Origin: Lachnospiraceae bacterium
GTDB lineage: Bacteria > Bacillota > Clostridia > Lachnospirales > Lachnospiraceae
Direction of reading: 5' to 3'
NCBI GenBank assembly: GCA_017476765.1
Contig: JAFUZE010000252.1
Span: forward strand, 1 to 45,442
Length of the DNA: 45,442 nt
Under the pieces are notes generated by a model, which saw only the letters and a program-made list of their open reading frames with translations, was not told the origin of the DNA and ran no database searches. This document shows, piece by piece, positions 8,688 to 17,006 of the stretch (position 1 is the stretch's first letter; every line of letters begins with the position of its first letter). Position numbers and translations under genes: made by a program.

Positions 8688-10412
8688 ATGGAGTGCAAGG
8701 AAAGAATTCTTTCGGAGGATTATTTGGATTTAATTGCCGACTACGATGTGATGCTGAGCTATGGACAGCAGGAGGGGGCGGATTTCTGTTACCAGCAAAT
8801 CGATGATGAGCTGTATATCGTCTACGGCAGTGAAAGAGAGATCGGCGGTTATGGAATTAACACGGAATACGAATCGATTCCTAAATGCTACGGACTGATG
8901 GATATTGCCGGAGCGCAGCTGGAAGGGGACTTTCAGGAGTTTAATTTTCAGCCTCTGATCAGCACGGGAATTCTGGAGGTAAACAATTCGCCGTTGTCGC
9001 TTACGGGGAAGGGCGTCATACTTGCGTTTATTGATACGGGAATCCGGTATGATCTCGATGTGTTCCGGTGGGAGGACGGCTCCAGCCGTATTTTGGCAAT
9101 CTGGGATCAGACGATTCAGACAGGAACGCCTCCGGAGGGTCTGTTTTACGGTACGGAATTTACGAGCGAACAGATCAATGAGGCCCTTGCCGTCGGGAAT
9201 CCATATGATATACTGCCGTCAAGGGATGAAATCGGACATGGGACGAAAATGGCGAGTGTGGCGGCAGGCTCCATCGTAAATAACGGATTTTTGTTTCGGG
9301 GAGCCGCACCGGATGCCTCGATCGTAGTTGTGAAGCTCAAGGAGGCGAAGCAGACGATCAAGGATTATTTTGCCATTCCGCCGGAGGCAGTCTGCTACAG
9401 CGAGAGTGATATTATTATGGCGCTGAAATATGTCCAGAGCTTTTATCAGGTGTTTGAAAGTCCCATCGTAATTTGCTTCGGGCTCGGCTCTACGATGGGA
9501 GATCACGCCGGTAATTCTTATTTTGCCAATTATCTCGACCGCATAGCCCGCAGAAGAAATATCGGACTGGTCATCTGCGGGGGAAACGAGGGAAACAGCG
9601 CATCCCATTTTACAGGACAAGTGCCGAGCATCGGTATAGACAGCTATGAGGATGTGGAAATCAAGGTCGGTGAGAATGAATTTGGGTTCAGCGCCTTTTT
9701 GTGGGGCGAGATTCCGAACATTTTTACCGTGGAGATTCGAAGTCCCGACGGGGAGGTCATACCGAGGATCAATTACCGTCTCGGGCAGGCTGCGACCTAT
9801 CGCTTTTTGTACAGCTCAACGATTGTGCATGTAGAGTATGTGCTCATCGAGCAGACCTCCGGGCAGCAGCTGATCTTTTTTAAATTCGAAAAGCCGCTTT
9901 CCGGTATCTGGACGATTCGGGTCTATGCGACTACGGACGGCAGTGAGGCGAGGTTTAATATGTGGCTTCCGATTGAAGGCTTTTTGCGCTCGGACACCTA
10001 TTTCTTAAGCCCTAATCCGTATATCACACTGACGGAGCCCGCCTATGTGCAAAGTGCGATTACAGTCTCGACCTACAACAGCGCCAACAACAGCTTTTAT
10101 CTGCGCAGCGGCAGAGGCTTCGGCAGAACGGGCAGTATTGTGCCGGATATGGCGGCACCGGGTGTTGATGTATCAACGATTCTCGGAAGCGACAGCGGTT
10201 CTTCGCTGTCTGCGGCGCTGACTGCGGGGGCGGTTGCGGATTTCTTTGAGTGGGCAATTACCGAGAGGAATGACCCGACGGTCAATTCCGTTACAACGAA
10301 CAATTATTTTATACGCGGGGCGATCCGGGAGAGAGGCATCGAGTACCCGAGCAGGGAGTGGGGTTATGGAAGGCTCGATCTGGCGGGGCTGTTCCGCGCA
10401 TTGATACCGTAA
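8688..10412 (+). CDS. S8 subtilisin-like protease, Csp-related
   Basis: A 574-residue subtilase. I chose ATG 8688 over the in-frame TTG at 8670 because AAAAGGAG (8676-8683) lies between them. The triad is intact: Asp in ILAFIDTGIRYD, His in DEIGHGTKMASVAAG and Ser in GSSLSAALTAGAVA, with the oxyanion Asn in GGNEGNSAS. A domain of about 130 residues, probably a jelly-roll, is inserted between the Asn and Ser motifs, as in the clostridial CspA/B/C germination proteases. There is no signal peptide, so the substrate is cytoplasmic or spore-located. Such genes are often multicopy in Lachnospiraceae and not all act in germination. A signal-peptidase-II-like gene follows 32 bases later, probably in the same transcript. 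Confidence 0.88.
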   Translation: MECKERILSEDYLDLIADYDVMLSYGQQEGADFCYQQIDDELYIVYGSEREIGGYGINTEYESIPKCYGLMDIAGAQLEGDFQEFNFQPLISTGILEVNNSPLSLTGKGVILAFIDTGIRYDLDVFRWEDGSSRILAIWDQTIQTGTPPEGLFYGTEFTSEQINEALAVGNPYDILPSRDEIGHGTKMASVAAGSIVNNGFLFRGAAPDASIVVVKLKEAKQTIKDYFAIPPEAVCYSESDIIMALKYVQSFYQVFESPIVICFGLGSTMGDHAGNSYFANYLDRIARRRNIGLVICGGNEGNSASHFTGQVPSIGIDSYEDVEIKVGENEFGFSAFLWGEIPNIFTVEIRSPDGEVIPRINYRLGQAATYRFLYSSTIVHVEYVLIEQTSGQQLIFFKFEKPLSGIWTIRVYATTDGSEARFNMWLPIEGFLRSDTYFLSPNPYITLTEPAYVQSAITVSTYNSANNSFYLRSGRGFGRTGSIVPDMAAPGVDVSTILGSDSGSSLSAALTAGAVADFFEWAITERNDPTVNSVTTNNYFIRGAIRERGIEYPSREWGYGRLDLAGLFRALIP

Positions 10413-10444
10413 GACAGAAAACAGGCAAAGGATGAGGTGAGGAT

Positions 10445-10894
10445 ATGGCATATGTGGCTTTGATTGTTGTGATTTTCGGGGCAGAGCTTTTGATGAAACA
10501 GCTGGTCGAACAGTTTGTCCGGTTGGGAGAAAAGCGGGAACTGCTCCAAAATCATGTGTTTCTGACCAAATATCATAATGAGGGGGCGGCGCTGAATTTT
10601 ATGGCAAAAAGGAGAGGACTGGTTGCAGTCTGCTCCGTTGTCCTGTCGGCGGCATGCACGCTTCTGTTCGCGGTGACCATGACAAGAGTGGGAAAGGACT
10701 TTTTAAAGCTGTCCCTTTCCTTTTTGCTCGGAGGCGCTTACAGTAACACCTATGACCGGCTCAGACGAAAATATGTCGTCGATTACCTGGGTTTTTCCCA
10801 CGGGAAACGGGGAAAACCGGATGTGATCTATAATCTGTCCGATTTCTGCATTATTCTCGGTGCTCTGGGGGTTGCGCTGTCCGCATTCGAATAG
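10445..10894 (+). CDS. Signal peptidase II-like membrane protein (divergent LspA family)
   Basis: A 149-residue protein with four likely membrane helices. LspA landmarks are recognisable: NEGAALN for the usual N-x-G-A-A box, SNTYDRLRRKYVVDYL for GNxxDRxxxGxVVDF, and YNLSDFCIILG for FNxADs; both catalytic aspartates are therefore present. Deviations are ELLMK in place of the DxxTK box in helix 1, SN in place of GN, and a GFSHGKRGKPD insert before the last helix. The family cleaves lipoprotein signal peptides at the lipobox. Here it is probably a second, specialised copy, cotranscribed with the subtilase; the main lspA gene would lie elsewhere. Ribosome site GAGGTGAGG. Confidence 0.78.
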   Translation: MAYVALIVVIFGAELLMKQLVEQFVRLGEKRELLQNHVFLTKYHNEGAALNFMAKRRGLVAVCSVVLSAACTLLFAVTMTRVGKDFLKLSLSFLLGGAYSNTYDRLRRKYVVDYLGFSHGKRGKPDVIYNLSDFCIILGALGVALSAFE

Positions 10895-10918
10895 AGAACG
10901 TATCTGTTCAAAAGAGTA

Positions 10919-10950
10919 TTGACATATCCAATTAAATTGTGTACAATTCG
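10919..10950 (+). promoter_or_regulatory. Strong sigma-A promoter with OhrR-like operator for the peroxidase gene
   Basis: TTGACA (10919-10924), 17-base spacer and TACAAT (10942-10947) form a near-consensus promoter. Overlapping it, CCAATTAAATTGT and GTACAATTCGAAT give the inverted repeat AATTGT-GT-ACAATT (10935-10948). This is very close to the known Bacillus OhrR operator made of TACAATT/AATTGTA halves. An OhrR-like gene lies at 12154, so repression relieved by organic peroxide is the natural reading. Confidence 0.75.
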
Positions 10951-10993
10951 AATAAGGACAGGACGATCATCTATTTCAAAGGAGGACGATGCA

Positions 10994-11542
10994 ATGAATA
11001 TTTACGATTTCAGCGTGACGGACGCAGACGGTAATGAGGTATCCCTGAGAGATTACGAGGGAAAGGTGCTGCTCATTAACAATTCGGCAACGGAATGTGG
11101 ATTCACGCCGCAGTATGATGCGCTTCAGGACATGTATGAGCTTCTCGGAGAAAGAGGCTTTGAGATACTGGATTTCCCGTGTAACCAGTTCGGCAATCAG
11201 GCACCGGGCAGCACGGATGAGATTGTGAGCTTCTGCGATTCGACTTACGGAATCACCTTTCCGATCTTTGATAAGATTGAGGTCAACGGAAAGAATGAGA
11301 GCCCGCTGTATGCCTATCTGAAATCGGAGAAGGGCTTTGAGGGCTTTGATGAGAGCCATGAGATGACACCGATGCTGAAAAAGGCAGTTGCTGCGATGGA
11401 TCCGGAATATGAGCAAAACAGCGATATCAAATGGAATTTTACCAAATTTTTAGTGGACAGAAAAGGAAATGTGGTGGCGCGTTTTGAGCCTACGGCGGAG
11501 CTCTACGAGATACAGGAAATGGTGGAAGAGCTGTTAAACTAA
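10994..11542 (+). CDS. Glutathione peroxidase-family thiol peroxidase (Cys type)
   Basis: A 182-residue peroxidase. ATG 10994 is chosen because GGAGG sits 10 bases upstream and the N-terminus MNIYDFSVTDADG matches the family. The peroxidatic cysteine lies in NSATECGFTPQYDAL, in place of selenocysteine; the Gln and Trp of the active site are seen in FPCNQFGNQAPGS and KWNFTKFLVDRKG. The family reduces hydrogen and organic hydroperoxides, in bacteria usually with thioredoxin and not glutathione. The second Cys in FPCNQFGN is a candidate resolving residue. It is transcribed from a promoter that carries an OhrR-like operator. Confidence 0.93.
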   Translation: MNIYDFSVTDADGNEVSLRDYEGKVLLINNSATECGFTPQYDALQDMYELLGERGFEILDFPCNQFGNQAPGSTDEIVSFCDSTYGITFPIFDKIEVNGKNESPLYAYLKSEKGFEGFDESHEMTPMLKKAVAAMDPEYEQNSDIKWNFTKFLVDRKGNVVARFEPTAELYEIQEMVEELLN

Positions 11543-11572
11543 CGAACGCAATTGATTTCCAAAAGCCGATAA

Positions 11573-11599
11573 ACGTTAGGTAGTATAAATGCTTAACGT
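11573..11599 (+). promoter_or_regulatory. Possible operator/promoter before the TSCPD gene
   Basis: ACGTTA (11573-11578) and TAACGT (11594-11599) form an inverted repeat around the AT-rich TATAAAT at 11584. No matching -35 box at 16-18 bases was found, so this is a weak call. Confidence 0.25.
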
Positions 11600-11690
11600 A
11601 AGGCGGGCAACGAGCCGGAGAAACAGACAGGTGGTTAATGCCGGACGCTTGACAGGCAGCGATTCAGAGGAAAGGAACAGGTGAAGCAGA

Positions 11691-11957
11691 ATGGAGTATA
11701 TTTATCAGACCGAAAATGTGTGTGCGAGAAGAATTAAAGTTGAAATAAACGGAGATGTTGTGACGAATGTGGAGTTTCTGGACGGCGGGTGCAACGGCAA
11801 TCTGAAGGCGGTGCCGAGACTGGTGGATGGCATGACGGTGACCCAGATTGAGAATATTCTGGGTGGAATTACATGCGGAAGAAGACCGACCTCCTGTGCC
11901 GACCAGCTGACAAAAGCGGTCAGGGCGGCATATGAGGAAGAGCAGAAGCAGCTTTAG
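11691..11957 (+). CDS. TSCPD domain protein (TIGR03905-like)
   Basis: An 88-residue protein consisting only of a TSCPD domain, the module also found at the C-terminus of vitamin-B12-dependent ribonucleotide reductases. Visible traits are CARRIKVEINGD near the start, the FLDGGCNGNLKAVPRLVDGM core and the RPTSCADQLTKAV end with its signature Thr-Ser-Cys. Three cysteines (residues about 11, 34 and 63) could bind metal or be redox active. The function of the stand-alone form is not known. It lies between a peroxidase and a peroxide-sensing regulator, so a link to thiol or metal homeostasis is possible. The ribosome site AGGAAAGGAACAGG is adequate. Confidence 0.85.
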   Translation: MEYIYQTENVCARRIKVEINGDVVTNVEFLDGGCNGNLKAVPRLVDGMTVTQIENILGGITCGRRPTSCADQLTKAVRAAYEEEQKQL

Positions 11958-11968
11958 GAGGCGTAGAA

Positions 11969-12098
11969 TCTAAGGAAACGCTGATTAAATCAGCTTTTCC
12001 TTAGATTGCTCCGCATGGATGCGCAGAAATTCGCTGTGGAAAGGCACTTTGTGCCTGCGAATTTCGCGCGGGAAACACTTAATCAGTGTTTCCCTAAA
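11969..12098. repeat. 130-bp MITE-like palindromic element
   Basis: The ends are 20-base inverted repeats with three mismatches (11969-11988 and 12079-12098; core GGAAAC-CTGATTAA). Both ends are also palindromic by themselves: 11967-11986 pairs with 11988-12007, and GGGAAACACT (12070-12079) with AGTGTTTCCC (12085-12094). The middle folds too: 12021-12034 pairs with 12057-12069, enclosing AGGCAC/GTGCCT. It has no coding capacity and fills the gap between the TSCPD gene and ohrR. No clear target-site duplication was seen. Confidence 0.65.
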
Positions 12099-12153
12099 GT
12101 AATGCTGTGAGTGCGAGAGAGGAAACAGCTTGAGAAAAGGGAGAGACAGTGAA

Positions 12154-12591
12154 ATGGAATCAGACAAATACGAAGGCTTAAAGCTGGAAAATCAGATTTG
12201 CTTTCCGCTTTACGCTGCAGCGAAGGAAGTGGTCAAAAGGTATAAGCCTTATCTCGATGAGATTGACCTGACCTATACGCAGTACATTGCGATGATGGTT
12301 CTGTGGGAAAAGAAATCGATGAATGTGAAGGAATTAGGGAGCTTCCTATTCCTCGATTCCGGTACGCTCACGCCTGTTCTAAAGAAGCTTGAGGCAAAAG
12401 GCTATCTTATCAGGGAACGGTCAAAACAGGATGAGCGAAACCTTGACATCCGCATTACAAGGGAGGGGGAGCTGCTGAGAGATCGGGCAGTTGACATTCC
12501 CGCCCAGATGGGACAGTGCATAAAGCTCGAGCCGGAGGAGGCGCTGCAGCTCTATCAGATTCTATATAAACTGCTCCGTTCTTTTGAATAG
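12154..12591 (+). CDS. ohrR: MarR-family organic peroxide sensor OhrR
   Basis: A 145-residue winged-helix regulator close to Bacillus OhrR in length and sequence: LKLENQICFPLYAAAKEVVKR holds the reactive cysteine at the position of OhrR Cys15, and LDSGTLTPVLKKLEAKGYL followed by RERSKQDERN is the recognition helix and wing. The family represses peroxidase genes until its single cysteine is oxidised by organic peroxide. ATG 12154 is preferred to the TTG at 12130 because AGGGAGAG lies about 10 bases before it. An OhrR-like operator overlaps the promoter of the peroxidase gene 1.2 kb upstream. There is no ohrA gene in view; here the target seems to be the glutathione peroxidase. A palindromic element separates it from the TSCPD gene. 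Confidence 0.9.
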   Translation: MESDKYEGLKLENQICFPLYAAAKEVVKRYKPYLDEIDLTYTQYIAMMVLWEKKSMNVKELGSFLFLDSGTLTPVLKKLEAKGYLIRERSKQDERNLDIRITREGELLRDRAVDIPAQMGQCIKLEPEEALQLYQILYKLLRSFE

Positions 12592-12599
12592 TAAAAAGG

Positions 12600-12682
12600 T
12601 CGTCAGGAACCGGTGTATAATACTAGCGCACTGACACGTTCAAATTTGAACGTGTCAGCACACTAGTTCCTGACGATTTTTT
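12600..12682. terminator. Large bidirectional terminator between ohrR and arcC
   Basis: Outer arms TCGTCAGGAAC (12600-12610) and GTTCCTGACGA (12666-12676) are perfectly complementary and are flanked by an A-run and a T-run, as in a terminator serving both converging genes. Inside lies a perfect 28-base palindrome (12631-12658) whose half is CTGACACGTTCAAA. The double-hairpin size is unusual. Confidence 0.75.
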
Positions 12683-12736
12683 ATGGAATATCCTTCTATG
12701 ACGTTTTTTCTTCTATGAGCGGGCACTGCAGAGCTG

Positions 12737-13672
12737 CTACAGGTTTTTGATTACCGTGCCGGTCTTGCCCTTCATGGCAGCATTTGCGTGTTTCAGGGAA
12801 GAAATTCTCACACAGCCCCTCGGATTCGCCTTCAAGTACAGGATGGCAGCCTCGATTTTAGGCCGCATGTTGGTCTCGCCGAACTGATCCTCCTTCAAAA
12901 GCTTCTGCATTTCCATCAGCGTTGTCTCTGTGATAGGTGCTTGTGTTTCCTTGCCGAAGTCCGTGTAAACGAAATCTACGCTTGTCAGGATCAGCAGCTC
13001 ATCTGCCTTCAAATCAGCAGCCAGCTTTCCGGCAATACTGTCCTTCTCGATGACCGCGGAGGCTCCCTTTAATGCGTGCTTCTGTTCAATGACCGGAATA
13101 CCGCCGCCGCCGCACGCAATGACGACCTGATCGGCATCGGACAGTGCTTTGATGGCATCAAGCTCCACGATATCGATGGGCTTCGGTGCTGCAACGACAC
13201 GGCGGAAGCCTTCTTTCTCCTCCACCACATAGTTGCCCTTCTTGAGCTCGAGGTCGGCATCCTCCTGACTCATGTATCGCCCGATCACCTTTTTTGGCTC
13301 ATAAAACGCTTCGTCATAAGGATCTACCGTGACCTGTGTCAGAATCGTACTGACCGGTTTGGAAATGCCCCTTGACAACAGCTCGGCGCGGAGGGAATTT
13401 TGAATATCATATCCGACATAACCCTGACTCATTGCGGAGCAGACACACATCGGAGCCGGAGTGTAGTCCGGATAGATGCGCCTCAGCTCTGTCATTGCCT
13501 TGTGGATCATACTGACCTGCGGCCCGTTGGAATGGGTAATGATCAGCTGATAATCTGCCTCAATCAAGTCTGCGAGAGCTTCCGCAGTCCGCTTTACCGC
13601 ATCAAGCTGCTCGCCGATGGTATATCCCAATGCTTCATGTCCTAAAGAAACAACTACCTTTTTTTTCTTCAT
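12737..13672 (-). CDS. arcC: Carbamate kinase, divergent N-terminal motif
   Basis: A 311-residue amino-acid-kinase-fold enzyme, normal length for carbamate kinase, which makes ATP from carbamoyl phosphate and ADP. Start at 13672 (MKKKKVVVSLG) has GAGGT upstream; the longer frame to 13765 lacks a site. Family motifs are THSNGPQVSMIHKAM, APMCVCSAMSQGYVGYDIQ, VIACGGGGIPVIE and EKDSIAGKLAADLKADELL. The first nucleotide-binding loop reads GHEALG, in place of the usual GGNALG or GHNALG, replacing a highly conserved Asn by Glu. No arginine deiminase, ornithine carbamoyltransferase or purine catabolism genes are adjacent, so the source of carbamoyl phosphate is unknown. Confidence 0.88.
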   Translation of the reverse strand: MKKKKVVVSLGHEALGYTIGEQLDAVKRTAEALADLIEADYQLIITHSNGPQVSMIHKAMTELRRIYPDYTPAPMCVCSAMSQGYVGYDIQNSLRAELLSRGISKPVSTILTQVTVDPYDEAFYEPKKVIGRYMSQEDADLELKKGNYVVEEKEGFRRVVAAPKPIDIVELDAIKALSDADQVVIACGGGGIPVIEQKHALKGASAVIEKDSIAGKLAADLKADELLILTSVDFVYTDFGKETQAPITETTLMEMQKLLKEDQFGETNMRPKIEAAILYLKANPRGCVRISSLKHANAAMKGKTGTVIKNL

Positions 13673-13781
13673 ATAATTACCTCGCTCTTTCACAGTGTAC
13701 GGAAGCTTTTGCAAACGCCGCCTGCTGATCGATAGGAAGCGAAGTGAAAGCTGTCTGCCGAACACAATCCTTTATATGAAA

Positions 13782-13810
13782 AGTATACCAAAAAGAAGGA
13801 AATTTGTACA
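13782..13810 (-). promoter_or_regulatory. Candidate promoter of arcC
   Basis: On the minus strand TGTACA (13810-13805) and TATACT (13787-13782) are 17 bases apart, with TGG directly before the -10 box. The -35 box lies in AAATTGTGTACAAATTT, which shares its AATTGTGTACAA core with the peroxidase operator at 10935. Confidence 0.45.
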
Positions 13811-13824
13811 CAATTTCTATTGTC

Positions 13825-16800
13825 CTATCGTATTTTATACAGCTTGTAGGAGACGGATTCCGGCTCAAGCTCTATTTCCGTTCCGGAATCGTCCATGCCC
13901 GTGAACGTGATCTCCTCAATCGTGCCAAGAAGCCAGCAGCAGTCCATGCCCATCGGAATAAGGAGCGTATCGCCGTTTGTACGGCAGGTGACGCTGCAGG
14001 ATTGCCGTCCGGTGTCTGCGACCGGCTCCCGGAACGTAAAGTGAACACAGACCGTGGAACAGCTTGCGGCATCATTCGACAGTTTTACGAGCAGGCAGTC
14101 ATAGTCAGAACCCTTAAAAGGAATAAAATCACTGTCGTTATCTTTGAAGGACATCGGAGTCAGAAGCGGCAGCAGGGTATCCGCCGAGTTGCCGAAGGAG
14201 GCTCCCACCAGCCCCAAATCCGTCGAATTGCAGGTCGTCCTGTAATCGTCCGGCACTCCGGCATCGAGAAGCTCATACAGTTCCCTCGGATAGAGTGCCT
14301 GATCCTCCGCCAAGTAGAGATAATCGTGCGTCATAATGTAATAATAAATGTAGTAGCTGCTCTTAGGCTCCAGCAAAAAGACGACCGGACGCTTCTTCTC
14401 GATAACGGAAAGCAGGGCACGTTGTGCTTCGTAGCCTTTTGCTGCCTGAATAAAACCGGTTCCGCACGCCTTCGCATTCAAATAATAGTAAAAGCCTTGT
14501 CCGTCGAGTCCTAAGTAGGTAGTATCGGGCTGTACTGCCTCGCACTTGTCCATGACCATCGAATAGTCGGTCAGATAGTGCAGCTGGTCTGCGACGATGA
14601 AGCCCTCCCCGAGTGTTGCGATCTGCTTTTCGCTCAGTCCGCTGTCGTACGAGCGGACGAAGCTGTCCGGCACATCATAATGGTCATAGATTTTGGCTCC
14701 GTCGTCCAGAACAAGAGCACTTTCCCCATCCGGATAAATCCACATATCCGGTCGTTTCACATCCGAAGTCTGGTGGTAGAGCAGCATCGGGAGTGAAAAG
14801 CAGGCTGCCGTAAGAAGCAGGGCGAGTGGCTGCGGAAGGAACGAACCGTCTGCCTTGCGTTTGAGACTGCCCTGTGAGCCGGAATGACCGGCTTTACAAC
14901 AGGAGCGGAGCATGACCGGAAGGAACATGCCTGCGACGGCGACGAGGATGTAAGAGGTGCGGGATAGGAGCATACCGGTGTCCGCGCGCACCAACGTGTA
15001 GGAGTAGGAGACAAGAAGGCTCAGACCGCCCGCAAGAAGGAAAAAAAGCGGGTGAACAGAGCTGTCAGCTTCCTGTTTTCTGTACTTGAAACGGCAGTTT
15101 GTTAAAACATAACTTAATAAAAATGCAAAGATTGCGACCCCGGATACAGGAAGCAGAAAACGCAGCAAAAGGTATAAAATACGGCGCTTTTCTGGATTTG
15201 ACACATATGTCATAAAGCAATCGGGAGGATTCTGACCCCACAAACTGATGCTGTCAGCAAGGATTGTCTGGGACGAATAGGTCAGGGTGTGCCTCAGCAT
15301 CCGCAGAAGGAGTCCTGCGCTTGCGAGCACCGGGAGCAGACAGAAAAACCAGTTTACATAAAATCCAGCACTTTTTCTGCATTTCTTCCATTCCTCGGAG
15401 CGGAGAAAGACCGTCAGCTGCCGAATCAGGAGCGGCAGAGTACCGATGACGAGCGCACCGCCGAAGAGCGGATAGTACAGCCCGGCAATAAAGCAGGAAA
15501 GGAGCCAGACCTTCATCCAAAGATTCGGTTTGCGCAGCAGCTTCGGGAGAAACAGCAAGAGCAGAACCGGCAGGACAAAATACTGACGGTTGTAGCAGGG
15601 CAGGCAGAAAAAGACCGCAAAGGCAACTCCCCATACCGTTCCGGCATGTTCTGTGATCAGATACATCGTGAGGATGCAAAACAGCACCATACTGATCGAG
15701 ATTGCCGGAGAGTAATCACTGACCGTTCCGTTTAGAAGCACATGCTGGATGGCTCCGGATAAAAACGGAAAGAGCCCGGATACCGGGGTGTACTCCTGAT
15801 ACAGCGATTGCCCGAGTGTGATTACCTGCTGCCACGGAATCATCTGCTCTCCGTGATGGTGCTGGTCAGGCTGTGCGTACATAGGCGCTGCCGAAAAGGA
15901 GTGATAGATATAGAGAAGAATCGGTGTTACTTTGCAGATTACGGCAGAGAGAGGAAAATAGGTCACATCCTTCAGCTGTTTCAGCCTGTCCTGCCGCCGG
16001 AGAAAATTCCGGATATGCACAAATAAGATGGCATAGGCGGCGGCAAACAGCAACATAAAAAAACAGGTGTATCCTTTTGCGTACGGAATCGTAAGCAGCT
16101 CGGAGCGGTACCGGTACTTGTCCACGAAACAGACGAGAAGCAATCCCGGAAACAGAAGCTGCAAAAAAAGCAGGGGCATCTGCAGCAGTGCATGCCGCCC
16201 GGTAATCAGAAACAGGACGAGAAAGCTTCCCGCTGCCACAAGTGCAGTGAGATACAGCTGCGACGAGCGGACTGTGCCGACCAGACCGAGACGGCAGAGC
16301 AGGGTGAATACGGCAGTGCTTCCGTAATATGCAAACAGAAAGAGCATGGCAACGGACAGCACGTTGTCGCGGAACAGGAACCATCCGATGACGCTGAGCA
16401 AGGATAAGAAGAGTAAGGGATAACTTATGTTACGATATAAAATAAAGCCACACACATTCGGAAGAAATGTCAGAAGGAACAGCTGACCGCACATGCTGCC
16501 CGTCCGGGGAGCGCCTGAGGCAATGCGGGGAGAGCCATCCGAACGATCTGCAGAGCCGGATGCATGTTTAATAAATAAAGAATCTGCCGCAGTATAGAGA
16601 ACGAAAAAAAGAAACACGCTGAGCAGCAGTACGGCATAGAACAGATGAAGCTCGCCGGTCTTGTTCGTACCGGTTTCCGCAAGCGTTTCGATGATAAAAT
16701 CGGTAAACACCTGATGCTTTTGCGCAGTCTGAGGAAAGAAATGCACAAAGGCAGCTGCATCTGCCAGAAATGTTAAAAAAGCGCATGTAATGAATAACGC

Positions 16801-16878
16801 TGTCCGGAGAAGGACTCCGCTTCTTAATGTATTTGATGTGTTTAGATGGTTTGTTATATTTACTTTTAATTTATTCAT
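13825..16878 (-). CDS. Large polytopic membrane protein with C-terminal extracytoplasmic domain, GT-C-like
   Basis: A 1017-residue protein with roughly 14-16 membrane helices in the first 700 residues, then a soluble domain of about 300 residues. The segment after the sixth or seventh helix, ITLGQSLYQEYTPVSGLFPFL, resembles the first extracellular loop of GT-C glycosyltransferases and flippase-like glycan proteins. The tail (SALVLDDGAKIYDHYDVPDS onward) looks like the soluble domain common in such enzymes. ATG 16878 is the best start; AAGGAG lies 14 bases before it, and TTG 16929 has no site. A divergent glycosyltransferase-like gene shares the promoter region. Transfer of a lipid-linked sugar outside the membrane is a guess from topology; substrate unknown. 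Confidence 0.72.
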   Translation of the reverse strand: MNKLKVNITNHLNTSNTLRSGVLLRTALFITCAFLTFLADAAAFVHFFPQTAQKHQVFTDFIIETLAETGTNKTGELHLFYAVLLLSVFLFFVLYTAADSLFIKHASGSADRSDGSPRIASGAPRTGSMCGQLFLLTFLPNVCGFILYRNISYPLLFLSLLSVIGWFLFRDNVLSVAMLFLFAYYGSTAVFTLLCRLGLVGTVRSSQLYLTALVAAGSFLVLFLITGRHALLQMPLLFLQLLFPGLLLVCFVDKYRYRSELLTIPYAKGYTCFFMLLFAAAYAILFVHIRNFLRRQDRLKQLKDVTYFPLSAVICKVTPILLYIYHSFSAAPMYAQPDQHHHGEQMIPWQQVITLGQSLYQEYTPVSGLFPFLSGAIQHVLLNGTVSDYSPAISISMVLFCILTMYLITEHAGTVWGVAFAVFFCLPCYNRQYFVLPVLLLLFLPKLLRKPNLWMKVWLLSCFIAGLYYPLFGGALVIGTLPLLIRQLTVFLRSEEWKKCRKSAGFYVNWFFCLLPVLASAGLLLRMLRHTLTYSSQTILADSISLWGQNPPDCFMTYVSNPEKRRILYLLLRFLLPVSGVAIFAFLLSYVLTNCRFKYRKQEADSSVHPLFFLLAGGLSLLVSYSYTLVRADTGMLLSRTSYILVAVAGMFLPVMLRSCCKAGHSGSQGSLKRKADGSFLPQPLALLLTAACFSLPMLLYHQTSDVKRPDMWIYPDGESALVLDDGAKIYDHYDVPDSFVRSYDSGLSEKQIATLGEGFIVADQLHYLTDYSMVMDKCEAVQPDTTYLGLDGQGFYYYLNAKACGTGFIQAAKGYEAQRALLSVIEKKRPVVFLLEPKSSYYIYYYIMTHDYLYLAEDQALYPRELYELLDAGVPDDYRTTCNSTDLGLVGASFGNSADTLLPLLTPMSFKDNDSDFIPFKGSDYDCLLVKLSNDAASCSTVCVHFTFREPVADTGRQSCSVTCRTNGDTLLIPMGMDCCWLLGTIEEITFTGMDDSGTEIELEPESVSYKLYKIR

Positions 16879-17006
16879 TTGCTTTACAGGATGCTCCTTT
16901 TTTATTTTTAGGTATTTGCGTGACAACAACTTTAGTAGTTACAATTCAGCGGTCAGTCACGGACGCTGTCAGCTGCGTACTTGCTGATTGTTAAATTGTA
17001 ATTTTT

